A DNA stretch of 64,000 nt from Delphinus delphis (Eukaryota; Chordata; Mammalia; Artiodactyla; Delphinidae), in contig NC_082701.1 in NCBI RefSeq assembly GCF_949987515.2, forward strand, positions 38,953,755-39,017,754, given 5' to 3'. Shown one piece after another: positions 39,330 through 49,800 of the stretch (positions are counted from its first letter, which is position 1; each line of letters starts with the position of its first letter). Below the pieces are notes generated by a model. That model was given only the letters and a program-made list of their open reading frames with translations. It was not told the origin of the DNA and ran no database searches. Position numbers and translations under genes: made by a program.

Positions 39330-39532
39330 TTTTTTTTTTGCGGTACGTGAGCCTCTCACTGTTGTGGCCTCTCCCGTTGCGGAGGACAGGCTCCGGACGC
39401 GCAGGCTCAGCGGCCATGGCTCACGGGCCCAGCCGCTCCGCGGCATGTGGGATCTTCCCGGACCGGGGCACGAACCCGTGTCCCCTGCAGCGGCAGGCGG
39501 ACTCTCAACCACTGCGCCACCAGGGAAGCCCT
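39330..39532 (-). mobile_element. CHR SINE
   Basis: 'gcggtacgtgagcc' through 'ccaccagggaagccc'; flanks share CTTTTAC. Confidence 0.93.
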
Positions 39533-39679
39533 CTTTTACTCTGTTTTTAACACACACTGTTTTACACACACACACATACAGGAATAATATGTAATATTGT
39601 TGTGTGCATTTTTAGCTTATTTAAGTTGTTTAATGTTATATGTATATTTCTGCAACTTGATTTTTTAACTCTACATTTT

Positions 39680-42070
39680 GTTTCTGATATCTGTGTCATT
39701 GTGTGTGTGTTTTCGTTTATTCTCTTCAAGTGGCTCACAATACTCCTTTCAGCAAATATTACCACGTTTCATTTCCTTATTTCATTATTGATGGACAGTT
39801 AGGCTATTTCCAAAATTTGGTGTTACAGACAGTGCTAAAATGACTGTTCTTGTCTCCTTGCACACATTGTTTACCTATTCATCTGTTGAAAAACATCTCG
39901 GTTGCTTCCAAATTTGGTAATCATGAGCAAAGCTACTATAAACATTCATGTGCAGGTTTTTGTGGACGTAGGTATTCAACTCTTTGGGGTAAATACCAAG
40001 GAACACTATTGCCAGATCATATGGTAACAATATGTTTAATTTTGTAAGAAGCAACTAAACTGTCTTCCAAAGTGGCTGTACCATTTTTCATTCCCACCAG
40101 CAAAGAATGAGAGTTCCTGTTGCTCCACATACTCATCAACTTTTGGTGTTGTAAGTGTTTTGGATTTTAGCCATTTTAATAGGTATGCTGTGGTAGCTCA
40201 TCGTTGTTTTAATTTGCAATTCCCCAATGACATATGATGTGGACATCTTTTCACATACTCCTTTGCCATCTGTGTATCTTCTTTTTTTTTTTCTTTCTGG
40301 CCGTGAGTATGGCTTGCAGGATCTTAGTTCCCCAACCAAGGATCGAACCCAGGCCCATAGCAGTGAAAGCGAGGACTCCTAACCACTGGACGACCAGGGA
40401 ACTCTCCCATCTGTATATCTTCTTGGTGAGGTGTCTGTTCAGATATTTTACCCATTTAAAAAATTGGGTTGTTTGTGTTATTGATGAGTTTTAAGAGTTC
40501 TTTGTATGTTTTGGATACCAATCCTTTATTAGATATATGTTTTAAAGAAATTTTCTCCCAGCCTGTGGCTTACCTTATCATTTTCTTCAGTGTCTTTTGC
40601 AGAGCAGAAGTTTATAATTTTAATGAAGTCCAACGTATCAGTTCTTTTCATGAATCATGCTTTTGGAGTTGTATCTAAAAAGTCACTAACTACCAAACCT
40701 AAGGTCACCTAGATTGCCTCCTATGTCATCTTCTAGAAGTTTTATGGGTTTGCATTTTACATTTGGGTCTATTATCCATTTGAGTTAATTTTTGTGAAAG
40801 GTATAGGTCTGTATCTAGACTCATAGTTCTGCATGTAGATGTCCATTGTTTTCTGCACCATTTGTTGACAGGACTCTCCTTTATCCATTGAATTGCCTTT
40901 TCCCCTTTGTCAAAGATCAGTTGAATATATTTGTATGAGGCTATTTCTGGGCTGTCTTATCTGTTCCACTGATCTATTTCATCAACATCACACTGTCTTT
41001 ATCACTACAACGTTATAGTTAGTCTTGAAGTTGGTTTGGTCAGTCTTCTGACTTTGTTCTTTCAATATTGTGTTGGCTATTCTGGGTCTTTTGCCTTTCC
41101 ATGTAAACCTTAGAATCAGTTTGTTGATATTCACAAAATAATTGCTGGGATTTTGATTTGAATTGCACTGAGTCTATAGATCAAATTGGGAAGCACTGAT
41201 TTCTTGACAATATTGAATCTTCTTATCCATGCACATGAGACTATCTCTTCATTTCTTTAGCTCTCCTTTGATTTCCTTCAACAGAGTTTTGTCATTTTCC
41301 TCCTTAGAACTTGTATATGTCTTATTAGATTTATACGTAAGTATGTCATTTCTTTTTTTTGTTGTTGTTCTAAAGTAAGTGACATTATGTTTTAAATTTC
41401 AAATTCCAGTTGTTCATTGCTGGTATATAAAAAAGCAATTGACTTTCGTATACTAATCATGTATTCTGCAACCTTGCTATAATTGCTAATTAGTTCCAAG
41501 CATTTTTTTTTTGGTTTTTTGTGGGGTTTTTTTTTGTTGATTCTTTGGAATTGTCTACAGAGATAATCATGTCATCTGTGAATGCAGACAGCTGTACTTT
41601 TCCCTTCCCAATCTGTAAACCTCTTATTTCCTTTTCTTGTCTTAATGCATTAACTAGGACTTCCAGTACTATGTTGAATAAGAGTGGTGAGAGGGGATAT
41701 GCTTGCCTTGTTCCTGATCTTAGTGGGAAAGTATCTAGTTTCTCACCAGTAAGTGTGATGTTAGCTATAGATCTTTTAAATAAATGTTCTTTATCAAGTT
41801 GAGGAAGTTTCCCTCTATTCCTAGTTTGCTGAATTTTAGAGTTCTTTATATATTCTAGATTTCGGATATTTGTCAGGTATGTGATTTGCAAATATATTCT
41901 CCCAGTCTGTAGCTTGTCTTTTCATTTCCTTAATAGGAGGTTTCGCATGGCAAAAGTTTTAAATTTTTGATGAAGTCCAATTTAATGATTGTTTTTCTTT
42001 TACAGATTGTGCTTTGGGTATCCTCTAAGAGCTGTTTATCAAGCCTTAGGTCCTGAAGAGTTTCCCCTAT
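39680..42070 (-). mobile_element. Degraded LINE-1 with ORF2 remnant
   Basis: Inverted L1. Minus-strand frame 41891-41490 retains reverse-transcriptase hallmarks: [13 protein letters not shown], then the catalytic box decayed to FTDDM. It carries stops and no complete ORF2. The stretch from about 41775 repeats a part of L1 already seen near 40500, so two fragments are joined here. Confidence 0.8.
40270..40405 (-). mobile_element. CHR-family SINE nested in L1
   Basis: 'ctggccgtgagtatggc' through 'cgaccagggaactctc'. Duplication CCATCTGTRTATCTTCTT on both sides. Confidence 0.93.
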
Positions 42071-42128
42071 CTAACCCTTTTGTTTGTGCAGAGTTCTTTT
42101 TAACTAATAAAAATGCTAGGACCTTGGG

Positions 42129-42360
42129 ATTAACATACACACACTACTATATATAAAATAGATAATCAACCAGGACCTACTGTATAGCACAGGGAACTCT
42201 GCTCAGTATTCTGTAATAAACTATATGGGAAAAGAATCTGAAAAAGAGTGAATATATGTATATGTATAACTGAATCACTTTGCTGTACACCTGAAACTAA
42301 CACAACATTGTAAATCAACTATACTCCAATAAAATTTAAAATAAATAAATAAATAATAAA
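42129..42360 (+). mobile_element. LINE-1 3' end
   Basis: 'actgtatagcacagggaact' and 'aactatactccaataaaatt' plus AATAAATA tail. Confidence 0.85.
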
Positions 42361-43079
42361 GATGCTAGTGGCTTGTCTAAAAAACAAAAACCAAATAAGC
42401 AAAAAGCAAAACAAACAAAAAACTCTCCATCTTGTTAATTAATCAAATAATTCCTTTTTAATTTTCCAACTTCCGTCTGCCCTTCCATCTATTATTCCTT
42501 TTCTTTTGTGTTCCTTTGCAATCTGGTTCTTTTTCTAAGTTCTTTCAATGTTGATGAGAGTCACTCTGTTTAAATTTTTCTCTTTTACCAATATAGGGAT
42601 TAGGGCTATGGGTTTTTCTCCACATATCGTTTAAGCCATATCATGGTAATCTGATGGACCCTAAACCATACATCTCCAGCAGTCAGATTCTTTGTGTCTC
42701 TCACAGCAGTTTGTGTGCCCACAGTGAGTGCTCATTGAATGTTTCCTGTGCTAAAAAGTTAATAAATGAAATGTTTCGATGGCATGCTTCAGTATATAAT
42801 CAAGCAAGAGAGAAAAATGACTGTAGGTTGCAACACATCCCTAAGAGTTTTAAGAGCCCTCTCCTCACTATGGTACTGTTGAGTTTTACTGATTTGCTCA
42901 ATCACTCCCAAATACAAGTGTTTTTTTGACATCAAAAATCTTAGAATCCACTGATCCTTCTTTTTCCCCATTTCTCAGATCCACCTTCTGCCCTGGCCAT
43001 CTTTGTTTTCCACCCTATCCACCTAAGAATGCATAATCCAAATGTTCAACCACTTTCTTACTAATAATCTAAATTCATA

Positions 43080-43350
43080 TGCCCTACTCGCCTTTAAAAA
43101 TTTTTTGGAGGCAAAAGTTTTCTTTTTTATGTCATGAATAATTTCAAACTTACAGAAAAATACAGAGAGCAATATAATGAACACCAATATGTCCACCACC
43201 CAGTTAATAGATGAAGTCAATTTTAAAACTTATTATGGAAACTTTTCAAATATGCACAAAAATAGAGAGAAGGAGAGAATAGGAGAGTGAATCTCCACTT
43301 ATCAATCACCCACCTTCAATAATCATTGATCTTTTGCCAGTAAGTGGTAC
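43080..43350 (-). mobile_element. Probable old LINE-1 fragment
   Basis: 'caaacttacagaaaaataca' and 'atgaacaccaatatgtccac' resemble the L1 family seen again at 58.3 kb. Confidence 0.45.
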
Positions 43351-43838
43351 CACTAACCACCCAGTTGCCCAAGCCAAAACCCACTTACTAAATTTTAATC
43401 CTTTCTCCTGATCTCTATCTGTTCAATACAGAGCCATGTTAATTTTATTTTCTAAATGTCTCTCAGATATACTCACATCTCTTCATTCCCATGGCCCCAA
43501 CTGTGGCCCAGGCTACCATCATCTCTCACCCGGATTACTGCAAAACCCTCCCTACTGGTTTGCTCCTCTCTAATTAGTTCTCCACCTGTAATTAATAATG
43601 TGCCCCCCCTTAATAATTTATCATGCAAAAAAATTAACTTTTTGGGTGTGCAGCTCTATGAGTTTTAACACATGAATAGATTCATATAATTACAACCACA
43701 ATCAGGAAACAGAACAGTTTCATCACCTCAACAAATTCCTTTGTGTTATCCCTTTGTAGTCACACCCTTCCCTCCCCATAACCCTTGGCAACCATGGATC
43801 TGTTCTTCTACATTAATGTGTCTTTTAAAATGTCTAGG

Positions 43839-44177
43839 GACTTCCCTGGTGGTCCAGTGGTAGAGAATTCACCTTCCAATGCAGGTGACGTGGGTTCGAT
43901 CCCTGGTCAGGGAACTAAGATCCCACATGCCGCTGGGCAACTAAGCCCGCGCACCGTTACTGAGCTCGCGTGCCTCAGTGAGAGAGCCCACGTGCCAAAA
44001 ACTACAGAGACCACACACTCTGGACCATGCACGCCATGACCAGAGAGAGAAAACCTGCATGCCACAACTAGAGAGAAGCCCGTGTGCCACAACAAAGAGC
44101 CCATGCCACAGCGAAAGGTCCTGCATGCCACAACTAAAGATCCAATGCAGCCAAATAAATAAATAAATAAAATAATA
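43839..44177 (+). mobile_element. Long CHR SINE
   Basis: 'gggacttccctggtggtcca' head and AAATAAATAAA tail. Flanks AAAATGTCTA on both sides. Confidence 0.93.
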
Positions 44178-44311
44178 AAATGTCTATGTGTTCATCTCAC
44201 TCCCTTCCTTAAAATCCTTCTTTGGCTTTCCACTGTTGTAAGCAGCAGCCCTTTTCTAACTTTCAGGTCTCCTCTTTCACCACTTCCCATCTCACATCCT
44301 CTGTCACTCTT

Positions 44312-45275
44312 TTTTTTATAGCTCAGTGTAAACTTTTTTAAAAAATTTATTTTATTGGGGCTTCCCTGGTGGCGCGGTGGTTGGGAGTCCGCCTGCCGAT
44401 GCAGGGGACGCGGGTTCGTGCCCCGGTCCGGGAAGATCCCACATGCCGCGGAGCGGCTGGGCCCGTGAGCCATGGCCGCTGAGCCTGCGCGTCTGGAGCC
44501 TGTGCTCCGCAACGGGAGAGGCCACAACAGTGAGAGGCCCGCGTACAGCAAAAAAAAAAAAAAAATTATTGAAGTATAGTTGATTTACAATGTTGTGTTA
44601 ATTTCTACTGTACAGCAAAGTGATTCAGTTATACATATATATATTCTTTTTCATGTTCTTTTCCATTACAGTTTAGCATAGGATATTGAATATAGTTCCC
44701 TGTGCTATACAGTAGGACCTTGTTGTTTATCCATTCTGTATGTAATAGTTTGCATCTACTAATCCCAAACTCCCAGTCCATTCCTTCCCGCCCCTCCCCG
44801 GCAACCACAGTTCTGTTCTCTATGTCTGTGAGTTGGTTTCTGTTTTGTAGGTAGGTTCATTTGTGTCATATTTTAGATTCCACATATAAATGATATCATA
44901 CGGTATTTGTCCTTCTCTGTCTGACTTCCTTCACTTAGTATGATAATCTCTAGGTCCACCCATGTTGCTGCAAATGGCATTATTTCATTCTGTTTTATGG
45001 CTGAGTAGTATTGCATTGAATATATGTACCACATCTTCTTTACCCATTCAACTGTCGATGGACATTTAGGTTGTTTCCATACCTCGGCTATTGTAAATAG
45101 TGCTGCAATGAAAATTGGGGTGCACGTATATTTTCAAATTATAGTTTTTTCCCGATATATGCCCAGGAGTGGGATTGCAGGATCACATGGCAACTCTATT
45201 TTTAGTTTTTTGAAGAACCTCCATACTGTTCTCCAAAGTGGCTGCACCAATTCACATTCCCACCAACAGTGTATG
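44312..45275 (-). mobile_element. 5'-truncated LINE-1 with perfect target-site duplication
   Basis: Inverted L1 3' end ('ttgaagtatagttgatttac', 'ggtccacccatgttgctgca'). 15-bp duplication TCCTCTGTCACTCTT at 44297-44311 and 45276-45290. A CHR SINE is nested near its 3' end. Confidence 0.95.
44357..44566 (+). mobile_element. CHR SINE nested in L1
   Basis: Near-consensus copy with a 15-A tail; L1 sequence TTTATTTTATTG / AAATTATTG resumes on either side. Confidence 0.95.
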
Positions 45276-45299
45276 TCCTCTGTCACTCTTAAGTTCTGG

Positions 45300-45680
45300 C
45301 CAGACTGAACATCTCTCTACCATTCCAATACACTAATCCCTTTGATGATTTCACGCCTTCCTACATACTTTTCACTCTGACTGTAATACAATAACTCCTC
45401 CTAACCTCAGATTCCTTCACATGGCTAATTCAGATCTTAGTTTAAATGCCCTTTCCTCCAGGAGTGCTTCCCTGTTCATATTAGGTTGATTGTTGCTGTT
45501 TGGTGCTTCCTTTCAGGGTATGTATCACACATTACTGCAATTACTCTATTCAATGTTCCTGTCCAGACTGTAAGCTCTGAGAGTCAGGGCTATGCTTATT
45601 TTTTATTTACCACTTAATTTCCAGCCCCCAGCACTTAGCAAGAACTCAATAAATATTTTTTAATAAATTAATAAATGCAC
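45300..45680 (+). mobile_element. L2 LINE 3' end
   Basis: 'ccagactgtaagctctgaga', 'cagcacttagcaagaactca' and terminal 'aataaattaataaatg', ending just before SLFN11-like coding exon 1. Confidence 0.75.
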
Positions 45681-45752
45681 TTTTGTATACTATGCAATCT
45701 ACTTCTTCATCAACATGATATGTATTTTAATGGTTTCAATTGCAGAATGAAC

Positions 45753-46809
45753 ATGGAGGAACATAATTCATCTTTGGTGGTAGAATCATCTTACCCAGAC
45801 TTGGTCATCAATGTAGGAAAAGTAACTCTTGGTGAAAGAAACAGAAAGAAGCTGCAGAAAATTCAGAGAGAACAAGAGAAGACAAAAGTCATAACAGCTG
45901 CATGTGCTTTATTAAACTCAGGAGGAGGAGTGATTCAGCTGGAAATGACAAACAACAATGAGCATCCTGTGGAGATGGGACAGGATTTAGAAGAGTCTTT
46001 GAGAACACTTATTCTGTCTTCAAATTTGCAGGATTTCTTCAAGACTAAGCAACAAGGGAGGTGTTACTACATTTTTGTTAAGTCTTGGAGCAGTGACACT
46101 TTCCCTGAAGACAGTTCCTTTAAGCCCCGCATTTGCAGCCTGAATTCTTCGTTATACCGTAGATCCGGCACTTCTGTGCATCTCATGAATTCAAGAGAGG
46201 CATTCAATTTCCTGAAAACCAAGAAAATAAATGCAGAAGTCTTGGGGAAAGAACCTTTTGGTAAAGTTGTCAGGGTTATAACTCAAGACCTCCATAACTC
46301 GGATCCTACTTACCTAGTTTTCCAAAAAGACCAGCTTGAATATGGTGAAATCGTGCCTTTTCCCGAGTCTGAACTCATAGAGTTTAAGCAGTTCTCTACA
46401 AAACGCATTCTAGAATATGTGAAAAACATAATTCCAGTGTACATCACTGCATTTGCAAACACTGAAGGAGGCTATCTTTGTATTGGAGTCGATGATAGGA
46501 GTAAGAAAGTTCTGGGATGTGCTAAAGAAAAGGTTGACCGTGATTCTTTGAAAAAGAAAATAGAAAACACAATATACAAATTACCTTGTGTCCCTTTTTG
46601 CCAGTCTCAACGCCAGATAGATTTCACAGTCAAAATCTTGGATGTGTTAGCTGGGGGAGAGCTATATGGCTATGCTTGTGTGATCGGAGTGAAGCCATTC
46701 TGTGGTGCACTTTTCTCAGAAACTCCCTGTTCCTGGATGGTGAAGGACAAGCATATTTGCAAACTGACAACTCAGGAATGGGTAAGCATGGTGATGGACA
46801 CAGATCCAG
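45753..46809 (+). CDS. SLFN11: SLFN11-like coding exon 1 (nuclease domain)
   Basis: The acceptor 'ttcaattgcag' ends at 45745, 7 nt before this ATG. Encodes [10 protein letters not shown] through MDTDP, with donor CCA G|GTAAGA (phase 1). Contains the catalytic acids and the altered zinc site. The frame runs into the intron to TGA at 46890. Confidence 0.93.
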
Positions 46810-49800
46810 GTAAGATGGAGAAAACTCCCTCCCTGTCCCTTCTACCTCTTTGGAACCTGTATATTAAACAGGTTTCCCTCTGTTTCCTATGACTTTGAAC
46901 TTGCCCCACACACTAAATTCTGTGTTTTTTGAATCTTCAAGTATCCTACTTTCCATACATGAGAAAATGTTGTTGGGTGATGAGAAGCCCAAATAAAGTA
47001 TCTTATAAAAGGCAATTTCCTACATCAGATGAAAAGAAAATTGTCTGGGGATGATTGCCTTGCAGTGGTGTATTGGAACTGGCTCTTACTGGCTCGAGAG
47101 CCATTTGTTAACTTTTCAGGAATGTTTTGAGCCAGTTGTTAAACAGTCATTACTAAAAATTAAGTTTTATAAACTTACAGTTCAATAAATTGTATTTAAA
47201 ACAAATTTAATAAATACAAAACCTAATGATTTACTACATTTTAAGATTATCTGTATGCGTGAGGTTATTTACATCTACTGTATCTATATGATGGAAATAC
47301 TATAAAATGGTGTATTACGGTGCATGTCTTCCCAACTCTGCATTTAGTGACATCATATTGGTAGCTTAAAATTGTCCATGGTGGGAATATTTACACCACA
47401 AATATATGCATAGATAGGTGTACTAAAAGAATGTGCTATGTACCATAAAAGAAATTCAAACAAAACGATATCCAGAAACAGAGGGTGAAGACATATTGAA
47501 TGGGAAACACATTCAAACTTCCGAATAACATCTCTTTTATGATGGATTTGGCAACTTTCATATGCAATGAAGGCACTTGTCCATACAGGGTGAATGGGGT
47601 GTTATCTTGCCATTATGTCTCAAGTCATACCTAGACAGTCTATAATACACCCACTCATAAGGTCTTTTTCAGTGGTGAAGAGATGAACTAACATGTCAGA
47701 ATAACATGAATTTCCCTTCTTTGTTAAGATTTTACATGGTTGTGCAAAGACTTTGAATCTCAGCTGAGTCTGTCTAGCGGGCCTCCTCTTAGCAGACCAG
47801 TGTACTCCAAGAAAGGCCTGGAACATAAGAAGGATCTCCAGCAACTCTTATTTCCAGGTAGTAACTATGGTTTGCCTACTTGACACCAGCCAGTTTCTAT
47901 GTTAGGATAAGGGGAGATAAACTGTTATGTTTTATATCAAGGTGGAGCACAAAACAAATAAAATGAAGATCAATTACAACATCCATGAACATGTTTTGGG
48001 TTTAGGAGAAACAGTCGTGTAAAAGCGCGAAATCACGTTTCAGAACCAAGGACAGTGCCTGTCCTCTGCTCTCATCCTTTGCTCCCACCATGATATGCTT
48101 TAGCTATGAGTCCATTGTTGTCCTCTTTCTACACTTCTGGAGAGGAAGAACCACTTGATCGACTCTATGAAGTAAATCAATGGCTTATCTGGCACTAGAA
48201 TCTGATGCATAAACGTCCTATATATGTGTAAATATCTATTGAGGACCATTAAGTTAATAAATAATGACTGCTCAATTTAAGATTTTATTTTTCACCTTAC
48301 CTAATTGAGGTCTTTGCATTCGCTTGCATATCAAATTTATATTTTAAAAACTGTCCACAATAAACAGTATTAGATCCAAGAGTAAACATAAACATTGGTA
48401 ATTACTCTCTAAACTCAGTAAACTCTGTTTTAGTAGAGCTTATTATCATGGAATAAATTATATCTAAAAACAAAATACTGGGCTTTATCCTCATAGAGTG
48501 ATAACCTATTATTCTGGTATAAAAAAATCAATTTTCCAGGAATTGTACCAAACATTTGAGGAATAAACACTTCCAACACTATTTAAACTTTTCCAGAGCC
48601 ATAGAAAAAGAATGAAAATTCCCAGGTTATTTTTAAAATGGGAGTAACAGTATTTGCAATACTTGACAGAGATAGCATAAAAAAGAAAAATTCAGACTAA
48701 TCTTACTTGTGAATGAAGACGCAAAGACAGAACTCCAAGAACGAAAGGATGGATAAACATTAAGAGAGTTATTACTATAATCCATCATTTCTATACATTT
48801 ATGCAGAAAAAATTTTATGATTGTCTTCTAATATACTGAAATGGTTTTGAAAAACATTAATATACATTTTGATTTTTAAAAGATTCCATAAAATATGAAC
48901 CCATAGGGCTTCCCTGGTGGCGCAGCGGTTGAGAGTCCGCCTGCCGATTCAGGGAACATGGGTTCGTGCCCTGGTCCGGGAGGATCCCACATGCCGCGGA
49001 GCGGCTGGGCCCGTGAGCCATGGCCGCTGAGCCTGTGCGTCCGGAGCCTGTGCTCCGCAATGGGAAAGGCCACAACAGTGAGAGGCTCGCGTACCGCAAA
49101 AAAAAAAAAAAAAAAAAAAAAAAAACCAACCCATAGATACTTTTCTTTAAAGATTTTTAAATTACTTTTTTAACATTTTTTTATTCAAAGTCACAAAAAT
49201 TATAATCATCCTCATCAGTTCACTCAGTCCCATGTAATTAATTTTTTTAACTTGATCTTTTGTTAGCACTTTTATGAATTCATCAGTTTTCCATTAGAGT
49301 TCTGAAAATGCTTATTCATTCAGTTCAGCAGTATAGTCAATTACCAGAGACCTGTACTTGTCAGAGTCTTATCTATGAATTCCTTTAAGATGAAAACCTT
49401 TTATAGTAACATTTTTGCAAAAGCATCAGAGTACACCCAGAACTGTCTGTAAATGACAAAAGACTTAAAAATGACCACAGCTAATTACTTGATGAAAGTT
49501 CATAATAATGCAATTGACAAGGAAATTTAGTTATTTCTGAGATATATATTTTAAAGTAATAACTAGAATTATGCCTTATAACATTATAATAGAACATATA
49601 AGATTTTTAGGAATGTCATGTAATGTCTGAAACATTTATATTAACATATTTCTCTTGTAGACTCTTGTGATAGATGCATTATTACATAGATCTGTAAGTG
49701 AGTGATGCTTAAGGAGAGTTATCTCAGAGACTAATCTTAGGATCTCCCAGTGGAGGGCTGCACAGAGGTCCCTCCTAGTAAAGTTTTCATAGCTCCATCT

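Noticed and set aside
41490..41891. Minus-strand open frame with reverse-transcriptase motifs as a gene
   Set aside because: It is a degraded LINE-1 ORF2 fragment with the catalytic box changed to FTDDM, inside an inverted L1; not a host gene.
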